Counted from the stretch's first letter, positions 9,301 to 16,170 are shown. The stretch: DNA of 39,093 nucleotides from an uncultured Prevotellaceae bacterium (GCA_937910905.1 CALEPV010000054.1:1-39093); one strand, 5' to 3'. Numbers and translations are program-made. The notes: generated from the letters alone by a model not told the origin.

Positions 9301-9767
9301 CTAAGAATGAACGGCGACGGGTAGGTAGTGTTGTTGGCCGTGGCCAGGCGCTTCTCCTCGCCCAGCTGTGTGATGTCGCCGGGCTTGGTGCTGATGCGGT
9401 AGTAGAAGGCAGCCTCGTCGGTGTGGCGGCTATAGATGATCAGCACGCGCTCGTCGGGCAGCACGAGGAATGTCGGGTTGTTGTGGTCGTCGGGCTGGAA
9501 GTATGAGCGCACCAGCACGTCGGTCTTGTGGCCTGTGAGCCAGTCGTACTGCGTGGCCTTGATGTTGCCGTGCACGTCGATGTAGCCGATGTATGTGGCG
9601 TTGATGGTGCCTGCTGTGTTCTCGTAGTGCATGGCGCGCGGGTCGGCAAACCAGCACCATGCACCTTCATCGGTTACAACATTGGTCTTCAGGTTGTTCT
9701 GTGCGCTGATGAAGCCACACATGGCCACCATGACAAACATGGTGGCCATTAGAGTTCTTTTTATCAT
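6387..9767 (-). CDS. Large secreted BNR_4/LamG multidomain carbohydrate-active protein
   Basis: The protein has 1126 aa and a signal peptide (residues 1-22, ending GFISAQ). Residues about 30-440 carry the N-terminal signature GAWCWFADPRAMHY and a series of beta-propeller-like segments. These resemble the BNR_4 family, which includes some polysaccharide lyases and uncharacterised exo-enzymes. Residues about 650-720 look like an atrophied bacterial Ig-like domain (IAWASSNEQVL ... GVVTHPAEA), about 725-890 like a LamG/concanavalin-type jelly roll (TTRIYIDGEE, FRGTIADFRLYNIALTRREI), and about 905-1080 like a galactose-binding beta-sandwich. The last about 35 residues (VYYDLTGRQTAAP ... KKGVYIHRGQMVVI) match a tail common on exported Prevotellaceae proteins. 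The likely role is binding or cleavage of an external glycan; the substrate and catalytic class are not determined. Its stop lies one base from that of the convergent TonB receptor. Confidence 0.75.
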   Translation of the reverse strand: MIKRTLMATMFVMVAMCGFISAQNNLKTNVVTDEGAWCWFADPRAMHYENTAGTINATYIGYIDVHGNIKATQYDWLTGHKTDVLVRSYFQPDDHNNPTFLVLPDERVLIIYSRHTDEAAFYYRISTKPGDITQLGEEKRLATANNTTYPSPFILSDDPDHWYLCWRGINWHPTIARLTMPDASDNVRFDFGPKQIVQSTGARPYCKYVSNGKDKIYLAYTTGHPDNEMPDWLYMNYIDINQGNGPTLHDITGTQLKKIADGVFNVSKTDSYASSYPKTIVDKTTNIRNWVWQIVLDKDEHPVIAYPHIDNAKTTHAYWYARWNGTAWNNTWVQYAGHAFHQNWNSTELCYSGGMALDPENINELYLSIPTTNGTYNKDGVYEIWKYTIDDAGKVAGSEQITKNSAKNNARPYIIPGSKNSPMRLAWMNGDYYYWMVKQGYPKGYPTAIHCNYEWSEQLTPESEGDRTDCICLSAGKTVNLAFAMNASRYAGTKLFALGNMTYALDADNYPTITIGSQSYRSQNRLLTSDDWATMSTGTSGDNHPTKLTTWVLTMTYDGQTLTTYRNGFIDQVIATTELQGGTADTVDNGDFPHTLLQQSDYYAVASTVTVQKMVADMQQQIQAEMARTALYSISLPEQTRSDVVLPASVYEQDIAWASSNEQVLTAKGVVTHPAEATAVRLTATCGTSTRDFDITVLPRDLDASMRYQLSAPLDLTANTAAGFTTNKYGLAPEGLLDGLRSFTVLLTVTAQSLEKAPRFYDFGSGSGNSLFLRANPLSAGVKYNGGTTTMVNSATQLQTGHEYKLAVAYDAATQTTRIYIDGEEAAAGTANQVEAYQLYLLASDSRNYIGRTQWWDSSYKADNVDFRGTIADFRLYNIALTRREICTAQSLPFEQKELPTALQNGDFEGAYTKMSGSGVSSDRAIYVPEGWSVDYSNRNENDLTALKTGDLYFSNFFASLAKPSTASQQTYWVRQNWGASTITLSQELRLPAGTYRLEMDLWKSGLGGDAEVSVQPEGGAVITAPMLDNKAEWQRQSVEFASDGEASTTIRLSAVHTSSGSEKIIGFDNVQLIMQHAVGIDGIEDAAGSTEADVYYDLTGRQTAAPVRSAGKKGVYIHRGQMVVI

Positions 9768-9797
9768 AGTCAGTCAGATAGGTAATTGTATTTGCCG

Positions 9798-9805
9798 CAA
9801 AGGTA
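9798..9805 (-). promoter_or_regulatory. -7 box of the BNR_4 protein gene
   Basis: TACCTTTG on the minus strand lies about 31 bases ahead of the start codon at 9767. The nearest TTTTG that could serve as -33 is at 9832-9829, 23 bases away, longer than usual. That candidate -33 lies just outside the inverted-repeat element that begins at 9840. Confidence 0.5.
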
Positions 9806-9839
9806 TACAATTAATCTGAATGACGCTGCAAAACAGTTT

Positions 9840-10024
9840 AGTGATGGCTAAAAAATAACTTGGGACGATTTTATGTGCAATGATTAGCACTCATCTTTTT
9901 GGCTTCTTTGCCTCCACTCATCAGTCACGTAGCCCGCTACGCTCCTTCTTCGTGAAGACAAATAAGCTCAAAAATATGAGGCAAATCGTCCCAAGTTATT
10001 ATTTAACCATCACTTAACCATCAC
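9840..10024. mobile_element. MITE-like palindromic element with 33-bp terminal inverted repeats
   Basis: The left end (9840-9872) and right end (9982-10014) are inverted copies matching at 30 of 33 positions; both contain ATAACTTGGGACGAT. Inside, CTCATCTTTTTGGCTT pairs with AAGCTCAAAAATATGAG, and the centre CGTAG-CCCG-CTACG is a short hairpin, so the whole 175 bp can fold as one long imperfect stem. It has no coding capacity. If the ends are taken as GTGATGG / CCATCAC, the flanks are TTA on both sides, which could be a 3-bp target duplication. The outer 11 bp (TTAACCATCAC) is repeated in tandem on the right, running into the stop codon of metY. It is most likely a non-autonomous miniature element; a large attenuator or terminator of metY is the alternative. 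Confidence 0.6.
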
Positions 10025-11317
10025 TTAAATCTTGTCGAGTGCCTGGCTGAGGTCCTCAATGATGTCGTCCACGTGCTCGGTACCGATGCTCAGACGCACG
10101 GTAGCAGGTGTGATGTGCTGCTCAGCGAGCTCCTCAGGCGACAGCTGTGAGTGGGTGGTGGTGTAGGGGTGTATCACCAGGCTCTTCACATCGGCCACAT
10201 TGGCCAGCAGCGAGAATATCTCCAGCGAGTCGATGAAGCGCCACGCCTCGTCCTGTCCGCCCTTGATCTCGAAGGTGAATATCGAGCCGGCACCCTGCGG
10301 GAAGTACTTCTGATAGAGGGCGTGGTCGGGGTGGTCGGGCAGGGCAGGGTGGTGCACCTTGGCCACCTTGGGGTGATTGGCCAGGAAGTCGATGACCTTC
10401 AGTGTGTTGGCCACATGGCGCTCCACGCGCAGGCTCAGTGTTTCCAGACCCTGCAGCAGAATCCATGCGTTGAATGGGCTGATGGCAGCACCGGTGTCGC
10501 GCAGTATGACGGCACGTATGCGGGTCACGAATGCAGCAGCGCCGGCAACGTCGGCAAACACAGCACCGTGGTAGGATGGGTCTGGCTTGGCCAGTGACGG
10601 GAACTTGTCGGCATAGGCCTTCCAGTCGAACTTGCCTCCGTCAACAATCACACCGCCGAGGCTCGAACCGTGACCTCCGATGAACTTTGTGGCAGAGTGC
10701 ACCACGATGTCGGCTCCGTGCTCCAGCGGACGGATGGAGTAGGGCGTGCCGAAGGTGTTGTCCACAATGAGCGGCAGGCCATGACGGTGGGCAACGGCAG
10801 CCACACCCTCGATGTCGAGCACATCGCTGTTGGGGTTGCCGAAGGTCTCGGCGTAGACGGCGCGTGTGTTGGGCTGTATAGCGGCCTCCAGTGCAGCGAG
10901 GTTGTTCACATTGACGATTGTATTGCTGATGCCCTGCGTGGCCAGCGTGTGTGTAATCAGATTGTAGGAGCCTCCGTACAGGTTGTCGGCAGCCACGATG
11001 TGCTCGCCGGCCCTCACGATGTTCTGCAGTGAATAGGTCACAGCTGCGGCACCGCTGGCCACAGCCAGACCTGCCACGCCGCCCTCCAGGGCTGCCACGC
11101 GGTCCTCGAACACGCCTTGTGTGGAGTTAGTCAGACGACCATAGATGTTGCCAGCATCACGCAGGCCGAAACGGTCGGCGGCGTGCTGCGAATTGCGGAA
11201 CACGTAGGACGTGGTCTGATAGATAGGCACGGCGCGTGCGTCGGAAGCGGGGTCAGGCTGCTCTTGGCCTACATGTAGTTGCAGAGTCTCAAAACGATAG
11301 TTCTTCTTTGTTGCCAT
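10025..11317 (-). CDS. metY: O-acetylhomoserine sulfhydrylase (Cys/Met metabolism PLP enzyme)
   Basis: The protein has 430 aa, a normal length for this long subgroup of the Cys/Met PLP-dependent family. The pyridoxal-phosphate lysine is Lys211 in VVHSATKFIGGHG. Other family marks are YGRLTNSTQGVFEDRVAALE (residues 59-78), the cofactor-contact segment around ASGAAA (about 88-93), and VDNTFGTPY (185-193). MetY joins O-acetylhomoserine with sulfide to make homocysteine in the cytoplasm. O-acetylserine or methanethiol side reactions are known in the family, so the exact substrate remains an inference. It is transcribed divergently from an Lrp/AsnC regulator with abutting promoters, which suggests control by that regulator. 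A MITE-like element begins at its stop codon. Confidence 0.9.
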   Translation of the reverse strand: MATKKNYRFETLQLHVGQEQPDPASDARAVPIYQTTSYVFRNSQHAADRFGLRDAGNIYGRLTNSTQGVFEDRVAALEGGVAGLAVASGAAAVTYSLQNIVRAGEHIVAADNLYGGSYNLITHTLATQGISNTIVNVNNLAALEAAIQPNTRAVYAETFGNPNSDVLDIEGVAAVAHRHGLPLIVDNTFGTPYSIRPLEHGADIVVHSATKFIGGHGSSLGGVIVDGGKFDWKAYADKFPSLAKPDPSYHGAVFADVAGAAAFVTRIRAVILRDTGAAISPFNAWILLQGLETLSLRVERHVANTLKVIDFLANHPKVAKVHHPALPDHPDHALYQKYFPQGAGSIFTFEIKGGQDEAWRFIDSLEIFSLLANVADVKSLVIHPYTTTHSQLSPEELAEQHITPATVRLSIGTEHVDDIIEDLSQALDKI

Positions 11318-11360
11318 AGTTGTTATGTTTTAATGTTGTTAATGTTTTGTTTTGACACTG

Positions 11361-11392
11361 CAAAGGTACGGCGCTTGGAATTATTGGCCAAA
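11361..11392 (-). promoter_or_regulatory. metY promoter, full consensus
   Basis: The minus strand reads TTTG (11392-11389), 20 bases, then TACCTTTG (11368-11361). This is an essentially perfect Bacteroidales -33/-7 pair. The start site would be near 11356, about 39 bases before the metY start codon. Confidence 0.75.
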
Positions 11393-11396
11393 ATAG

Positions 11397-11427
11397 TTGC
11401 TACTTTTGGGAAATACAGCTACTTTTG
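11397..11427 (+). promoter_or_regulatory. Promoter of the Lrp/AsnC regulator gene
   Basis: TTG at 11397-11399 is followed by 20 bases and TACTTTTG at 11420-11427. The predicted leader is about 70 bases. A second TACTTTTG at 11401-11408, 19 bases upstream of the first, makes a direct repeat that could be a regulator site. The -33 element lies four bases from the -33 element of the metY promoter. Confidence 0.65.
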
Positions 11428-11501
11428 CGCGCTGATAAGAATTATATTCCGTTGCGGCCACGGTTTGACCCGCACCGCAGAAAGATATTCCACGCACCGA
11501 T

Positions 11502-11972
11502 ATGGATACACTCGACGAGACCGATCTAAAGATTCTGCGCACCCTGCAGCGCAATGCAAAAATGACTACAAAAGAGCTGGCCGCAGCTGTGAACCTCACG
11601 CCTACGCCCGTGTTCGAGCGCCAGCGCCGACTGGAACGACGAGGCTACATAAAGAAGTATGTGGCCGTGCTCGATGCTGAAAAGCTGGGGCTGGGGCTGC
11701 TGGTGTTCTGCAAGGTGAAGCTCAAGCAGATAAACCACGAGATAGCCGACGCCTTCACGCGGCGCATAGCCCATATGCCTGAGGTCACGGAGTGCTACAA
11801 CACCTCTGGCGCATACGACTATTTATTAAAGGTACGCGCGCGCGATATGCGACAGTACCAGGAGTTCGTGCTCAACAAGCTGGGTGAGATGGACGATCTG
11901 AGCTCGGTGGAGAGCTCGTTCGTGATGAGCGAAGTGAAGCAGGAGTACGGCATCAATGTGGACAGCATATAG
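11502..11972 (+). CDS. Lrp/AsnC family transcriptional regulator
   Basis: The protein has 156 aa, the usual length for Lrp/AsnC. The N-terminal winged helix-turn-helix covers residues about 4-60 (DETDLKILRTLQRNAKMTTK, then LAAAVNLTPTPVFERQRRLE). The C-terminal RAM ligand-binding domain covers about 65-150 (HMPEVTECYNTSGAYDYLLK, with an acidic-aromatic GAYDY core). Family members form dimers to octamers that bind amino acids and control amino-acid metabolism genes, often the divergent neighbour. Here the neighbour is metY, so sulfur amino-acid control is a fair inference. The gene converges on mnmA, with a 22-bp palindrome array between them. Confidence 0.9.
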   Translation: MDTLDETDLKILRTLQRNAKMTTKELAAAVNLTPTPVFERQRRLERRGYIKKYVAVLDAEKLGLGLLVFCKVKLKQINHEIADAFTRRIAHMPEVTECYNTSGAYDYLLKVRARDMRQYQEFVLNKLGEMDDLSSVESSFVMSEVKQEYGINVDSI

Positions 11973-11980
11973 AGCCAAAA

Positions 11981-12068
11981 GTTGCAGCGTGCTGCAACAC
12001 GAGCTGCACCGCGGTGCAAGTGCAGTTGCAGCACGCTGCAACGATACTTACACCGCGGTGCAGTTTTT
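11981..12068. repeat. Four tandem 22-bp palindrome-cored repeats
   Basis: Units start at 11981, 12003, 12025 and 12047 with an exact 22-base period, alternating in type. Units 1 and 3 have cores GTTGCAGCGTGCTGCAAC and GTTGCAGCACGCTGCAAC, which are exact reverse complements of each other and each nearly self-complementary. Units 2 and 4 share the perfect palindrome CACCGCGGTG. The array fills the gap between the convergent lrp and mnmA genes and ends in a T6 run (12064-12069), so its last unit could end lrp transcripts. No coding role is apparent. Confidence 0.8.
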
Positions 12069-12082
12069 TGTGCTCCTGAGTG

Positions 12083-13201
12083 CTACTTTTCGGCCAGCGC
12101 AATCTCGCTGGAACCGTAGCATCGGTGATGTGCTGTGTCGTAGAACACTGCAAACTGTCCGGGCGCTACACCTTGCAGCGGTTCAGCCGTATGGACGCTG
12201 AGCGAACCGTCGTGCAGCGGGGTAACGGTAGCGGCAGTGAATAGCGGAGTGTGCCGTATCTTCAGAGTGCAGGCGTACTCATGCCCCTCCTCGGTGAAAG
12301 GATTTATGGTGAGCGCATGGAAGTCGGCAGTGCGGAAATCGCTGCTGTACTGCTCGATGGTATCGAATCCGTTGGCCACAAAGAGTATGTTGCGCTTCAT
12401 GTCCTTGCGCACCACGTACCACGGTCCGCCGGAGAAGCCCAGCCCCTTGCGCTGGCCTATGGTGTGAAACCACAGGCCGCGGTGCATACCGAGCACACGA
12501 CCGGTGGCCTGGTCGATGACCTGCCCAGGCTTCTCGCCAAGATACTTGCGGATGTACTCGTTGTAGTCTATCTGCCCCAGAAAGCATATCCCCTGACTGT
12601 CCTTGCGATGGGCTGCCAGCAGATGCTCGCGCTCGGCTATGGCCCGCACTTCAGCCTTGGGCAGATGGCCTATGGGGAAGCAGGCTTTCTGTAGCTGCCA
12701 AGGCATGAGCTGCGCCAGGAAGTCGGTCTGGTCCTTCACGGGATCGGGCGAGGTGCACAGCCATGTGCGGCCTGCCTCGTCGGTCTCGGTGGTGGCATAG
12801 TGGCCTGTGGCTATGACATCGTAGTCGTGGCCCACGCGCTGGTCGAAGACGCCGAACTTGATGAGTCGGTTGCACATCACATCGGGATTCGGCGTCAGCC
12901 CGCGGCGCACACGCTCCATCGTGTAGTCCACCACCTGCTCCCAGTAGTCCTTATGCAGGTCGATGACCTGTAGGTGCAGACCGTACTTCGCGGCCACGGC
13001 TCTGGCCATGTCCAGGTCTTCCTCTATGGTGCAGGTGAAATCGGTGGTGTCGCGGTCGGGACCTATCTGGATGTACCATAGGTCGGGCCGCACACCGGCT
13101 GCCACAAGCGTAGCTACTGCCACTGAGCTGTCTACGCCGCCCGACAGCAGCGCAGCCACACGTTTTCCTTTCAGGTCGCCTGTCTGCATAAGCCTACTCA
13201 T
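12083..13201 (-). CDS. mnmA: tRNA-specific 2-thiouridylase MnmA
   Basis: The chosen start gives 372 aa. The P-loop of the ATP-pyrophosphatase domain is LLSGGVDSS near residues 18-26. The catalytic cysteines are in NPDVMCN and in DSQGICFLGQ, matching the pair used in sulfur transfer. The C-terminal half holds the conserved GLWFHTIGQRKGLG and PWYVV segments. MnmA places the 2-thio group on U34 of Lys, Glu and Gln tRNAs. I chose the ATG at 13201 because it overlaps the ybbR stop codon (ATGAGTAG), suggesting translational coupling; ATGs at 13210 and 13189 are also possible. In related genomes I would expect coaE after ybbR, so mnmA at this place is worth noting. Confidence 0.9.
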   Translation of the reverse strand: MSRLMQTGDLKGKRVAALLSGGVDSSVAVATLVAAGVRPDLWYIQIGPDRDTTDFTCTIEEDLDMARAVAAKYGLHLQVIDLHKDYWEQVVDYTMERVRRGLTPNPDVMCNRLIKFGVFDQRVGHDYDVIATGHYATTETDEAGRTWLCTSPDPVKDQTDFLAQLMPWQLQKACFPIGHLPKAEVRAIAEREHLLAAHRKDSQGICFLGQIDYNEYIRKYLGEKPGQVIDQATGRVLGMHRGLWFHTIGQRKGLGFSGGPWYVVRKDMKRNILFVANGFDTIEQYSSDFRTADFHALTINPFTEEGHEYACTLKIRHTPLFTAATVTPLHDGSLSVHTAEPLQGVAPGQFAVFYDTAHHRCYGSSEIALAEK

Positions 13202-14201
13202 CAACTTCAATGTCCTCTATCAGGAACTCCACGCTGGCCGGCGACAGACGCACGTTCTTGGCAGCCTGGGGCGCATAGCGCAGCTTGGGCTCGAAGGTCC
13301 CTGAGCCTGCCGGCAGCTGTTGCAGCTCCTGATAGGTCACACCCACGACAAAGCTGTCGGGCACCATGCTGTGGTACGACTGTGCGCCGATGTGGAAATG
13401 TATGCTGATCTCGGCAGGAAAGGTCTTCAGTGTCTTGCCAGCCGGGAAGTTGATGCCGGCCACGCTCACGCTGATGCTCTTCTCCACGTAGGTGTCGACA
13501 GTCGCTGTCAGGGACACATAGTCAGGCTCGGTCTTCATGTCCCAGATGTCGGTCAGAGCTACCTGCTGCGTTGTTGTTTCGTGCAGGTCGGGCCATTGCA
13601 CTGGGTCGGTGTACACGGCTGTCAGGGTGTCAAGAATGTCGTGTCCGCCCCACACCGTGACGCTGTCGGGCTCGAAATGATACTCTGCTAGGAAGTGGTG
13701 ATTGTCTGCATCCACGACTCCGGCCAGGCGCACAGGCACCCGTTTCCGTATGCCACGGGTGAAGTAGAAGTCGATGGTGTCGGGGTGGATGCTGCCAATG
13801 GTCGTTGTGCCGTCTATCCAGGGCGTGATCTGCGAGTGTAGGTCGGCCGCAGGAACCACCACGCGGCCATAGCTGCGCCCCTTGTCATAGTGGGCGAAGT
13901 TGATGGCCAACTCGCGTCCACGCAGTGTGAAGTAGTAGCGAATCAGGTTGTAGCCCTTGTCGTGCAGGGTCACTTTCAGCAGTTTGGGTGAGTCGGTGGT
14001 GATAACGACCTCGGGCGGGATGTCGGTGACCTGTAGCGGTATCTGCACCTTCATGTCGTAGCTACTGTCCAGAGTCTGTACGAACCAGAACACTGCCGAC
14101 AGCACGACGAAGAACAGGAACACCAGCACCTCCCCGCTCCACTTGCGGAGCAGGAATGTGCGGGCGGCCTCGCCGAAACGCTTCCACTGTGCCTTGTCCA
14201 T
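13194..14201 (-). CDS. YbbR-like domain protein
   Basis: The protein has 335 aa with one N-terminal membrane helix at residues about 24-43 (VLVFLFFVVLSAVFWFVQTL) and a large periplasmic part made of YbbR-type beta modules (for example VQIPLQVTDIPPEVVITTDS and later IRKRVPVRLAGVVDAD). In Firmicutes, YbbR proteins (CdaR) modulate the c-di-AMP cyclase CdaA. In Bacteroidetes the protein usually sits next to yajC, as here, and its role is not established. It lies 30 bases after yajC and its stop codon overlaps the chosen mnmA start. Confidence 0.82.
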   Translation of the reverse strand: MDKAQWKRFGEAARTFLLRKWSGEVLVFLFFVVLSAVFWFVQTLDSSYDMKVQIPLQVTDIPPEVVITTDSPKLLKVTLHDKGYNLIRYYFTLRGRELAINFAHYDKGRSYGRVVVPAADLHSQITPWIDGTTTIGSIHPDTIDFYFTRGIRKRVPVRLAGVVDADNHHFLAEYHFEPDSVTVWGGHDILDTLTAVYTDPVQWPDLHETTTQQVALTDIWDMKTEPDYVSLTATVDTYVEKSISVSVAGINFPAGKTLKTFPAEISIHFHIGAQSYHSMVPDSFVVGVTYQELQQLPAGSGTFEPKLRYAPQAAKNVRLSPASVEFLIEDIEVDE

Positions 14202-14231
14202 GCTGCTTCAGCTTAATAGATGTCTGTCGGG

Positions 14232-14597
14232 CTACTTTGCGTAGTTGTCCTTGGCCGGAGCCTGGGTTGATGCAGCCTGACCATCGGCAGTAGGTGCGGA
14301 GGCGTAGATGGAGTTGCGGTCCACACGGATGCGCACGCCATTGGCTATCTCCACTGTGATGATGTTCTTCACGTCATCGATGTCGCGGATGATTCCGTAG
14401 ATGCCGCCGGCAGTGACTATCTCCTGTCCTTTGGACAGCGAGTTGCGGAAGTTCTGTATCTCCTTCTGCTTCTTGTTCTGCGGACGTATCATAAAGAAGT
14501 ACATGATAGCGAACATCAGCACTATCATGACGATGAAGCTCATGCCGCCGCCATTGCTCTGTGCGGCCTGCAGAAGTGAAATGGAAAGTGTTGTCAT
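14232..14597 (-). CDS. yajC: Preprotein translocase subunit YajC
   Basis: The protein has 121 aa. A single membrane helix at residues about 19-37 (MSFIVMIVLMFAIMYFFMI) is followed by the family mark RPQNKKQKE and a small beta-rich cytosolic domain (GQEIVTAGGIYGIIRDID). YajC associates with SecDF and the Sec channel. The last about 20 residues are a Gln/Ala-rich tail. The gene sits in the nusB-yajC-ybbR order typical of Bacteroidales. Confidence 0.9.
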   Translation of the reverse strand: MTTLSISLLQAAQSNGGGMSFIVMIVLMFAIMYFFMIRPQNKKQKEIQNFRNSLSKGQEIVTAGGIYGIIRDIDDVKNIITVEIANGVRIRVDRNSIYASAPTADGQAASTQAPAKDNYAK

Positions 14598-14637
14598 ATC
14601 TGTTGTGTGATTATGGTATCTGTTGTGTGACTAGATT
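14598..14637. repeat. Two 20-bp direct repeats in the nusB-yajC spacer
   Basis: TATCTGTTGTGTGA occurs at 14597-14610 and again at 14617-14630, a 20-base period directly ahead of the yajC start codon. It may affect translation of yajC or may simply be a local duplication. Confidence 0.6.
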
Positions 14638-14675
14638 CGTTGTCGCATGATTTGGCTGGAATCCTGTGCGCGATG

Positions 14676-15629
14676 TCATGCCTCCTTGCGCTCTGGCATC
14701 GTCTTCTGCAGCCTGCCTTCCTCTATGAGCCGTCGGGCAATGGCATCCAGCAAACCGTTGATGTACGCTCCACTGCGCGGGGTGCTGTACATCTTGGCTA
14801 TCTCAACGTACTCGTTGATGGTCACGTTGATGGGAATTCTTGGGAACGAGAACATCTCGGCTATGGCCGTCTGCAAGATTAGCAGGTCCATGAATGCCAG
14901 TCGGTTCAGGTCCCAGTTGTGCAGGAACTGCGAGATGAGGCCGCGATAGGTCTCGGCACCCAGCAGCGAGGTGCGCAGCAGCTTGCGGGCGAACTCCCGA
15001 TCCTCCTCGTCGCGGAAGTCGGGCAGCAGTGGCTGGCGTGCGCCGTTGCTGCGGTCGAACTGCTTGATGGTCTTGAGCACGAAGGTGTCGATGATGAAGC
15101 GGTCGTCGTTCCAGTATACGCTCTTCTCCTCCAGAATCTGATCCAGGTCCTCGTCGCCGATGAACACGTTGCGGTATATGCGCCGCCACAGGTCGCGGTC
15201 CTGATCGTAGGTGGTCACCTCCACTGGGGCGGCCATCCACTCCTTATATATATCGCTGTCTACGATTCGCTTGTACAAACGGCGCACGAAGTCGTCGTCC
15301 ATACTCCACGATTTCTTCTGGTGCTCCACGAAGTCGCGCAGAGTCTCATTCACAGCAAGCTGCTCTACAAACTGATTGTTGATGAATTTATGGCTGGGAG
15401 GCTCACCTTCGCCCAAACGACGAAAACGGCTCTCTGCAGTATCAACTGCGCGCTCGGCGATGTTGTTCACTTCAATAATCAGTTCTAATAAATATAGGTA
15501 GAGGTCGTGTGACAGCTCTAAGCTCTTGAACAACTCGTCTTCTGCACGTTCCACCCTGTCCATGCTGCCCTCATAGAAGGCATAAGTAATCTGCAACACC
15601 TTCAGACGGATAAGTTCTCTGTTTATCAT
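14676..15629 (-). CDS. nusB: Transcription antitermination factor NusB, long Bacteroidetes form
   Basis: The protein has 317 aa from the ATG at 15629, which opens the typical MINRELIRLKVLQITYAFY; the frame continues upstream but would run through the promoter. The NusB fold is at the C-terminus (residues about 200-310: LLRTSLLGAETYRGLISQFL, then NRLAFMDLLILQTAIAEM and INVTINEYVEIAKMY), preceded by a roughly 200-residue helical N-terminal part. E. coli NusB has only about 139 residues; the long form is usual in this phylum. NusB binds boxA RNA with NusE (S10) in rRNA antitermination. First gene of the nusB-yajC-ybbR-mnmA cluster. Confidence 0.9.
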   Translation of the reverse strand: MINRELIRLKVLQITYAFYEGSMDRVERAEDELFKSLELSHDLYLYLLELIIEVNNIAERAVDTAESRFRRLGEGEPPSHKFINNQFVEQLAVNETLRDFVEHQKKSWSMDDDFVRRLYKRIVDSDIYKEWMAAPVEVTTYDQDRDLWRRIYRNVFIGDEDLDQILEEKSVYWNDDRFIIDTFVLKTIKQFDRSNGARQPLLPDFRDEEDREFARKLLRTSLLGAETYRGLISQFLHNWDLNRLAFMDLLILQTAIAEMFSFPRIPINVTINEYVEIAKMYSTPRSGAYINGLLDAIARRLIEEGRLQKTMPERKEA

Positions 15630-15671
15630 AGCAATGTGAAATATCGATGGGCTAAGCCCGTAAAGTGGCTG

Positions 15672-15699
15672 CAAAAGTAGGCATTTTCATTCAAAGATA
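15672..15699 (-). promoter_or_regulatory. nusB promoter region with two -7 boxes
   Basis: The minus strand carries TATCTTTG at 15699-15692 and TACTTTTG at 15679-15672, both fitting TAnnTTTG and 20 bases apart. The inner one lies about 43 bases from the nusB start codon. I cannot assign a -33 element to either with confidence. Confidence 0.5.
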
Positions 15700-15725
15700 C
15701 GGGAAAATAACAATTTTTTTTGTCT

Positions 15726-15733
15726 TATTTTTG
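15726..15733 (+). promoter_or_regulatory. Possible -7 box for the PUR-like protein gene
   Basis: TATTTTTG fits TAnnTTTG and lies about 64 bases before the start codon at 15797. The surrounding sequence is very T-rich, so a chance match is likely enough to keep confidence low. Confidence 0.35.
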
Positions 15734-15796
15734 GTACTTAGTTAAAATGTTACGAAATTTGGGCCGTGATTTAATTACAACAATAATAGTACAGTG

Positions 15797-16141
15797 ATGA
15801 AAGAAAACAATCGTGGACATCGCAGCGCGGAGCAGGATATACTATTCACACGCTCCATCAAGGCAGGCAAGCGCATCTACTACATCGACGTTAAACAGAG
15901 CAGCAAGGGCGATATGTATCTGGCCCTCACAGAGAGTAAGAGGATAGTAGGTGGCGACGCTGATATGCCGACCTTCAGCTATGAAAAGCACAAGCTCTTT
16001 GTATACCCAGAGGATTTCGACAAGTTCACAGGCAGTCTCAACGAGGCCATCCAGTTCATCTGCGACAAGCAGGGACAGGTGCAGCAGCGCACGGTGGAAA
16101 TGCACGACAGCGACATCAAGCTGGACGACCTGGAGTTCTGA
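15797..16141 (+). CDS. PUR-alpha-like nucleic-acid-binding protein (DUF3276)
   Basis: The protein has 114 aa from the ATG at 15797; a GTG one codon upstream is less likely. The sequence has the PUR-repeat pattern of the Bacteroidetes DUF3276 family: SIKAGKRIYYIDVKQSSKGD, then YLALTESKRI, FSYEKHKLFVYPEDFDKF, and an acidic C-terminus (DSDIKLDDLEF). PUR domains bind single-stranded GGN-rich DNA or RNA; the bacterial members are abundant small cytoplasmic proteins of uncertain role. The next gene, an outer-membrane barrel, begins 30 bases downstream on the same strand. Confidence 0.85.
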   Translation: MKENNRGHRSAEQDILFTRSIKAGKRIYYIDVKQSSKGDMYLALTESKRIVGGDADMPTFSYEKHKLFVYPEDFDKFTGSLNEAIQFICDKQGQVQQRTVEMHDSDIKLDDLEF

Positions 16142-16170
16142 TAGCAACAAACCAATAAACCTATAATAAT

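Noticed and set aside
11981..12068. CRISPR array
   Set aside because: The units are contiguous 22-mers with no unique spacers, and no cas genes are present.
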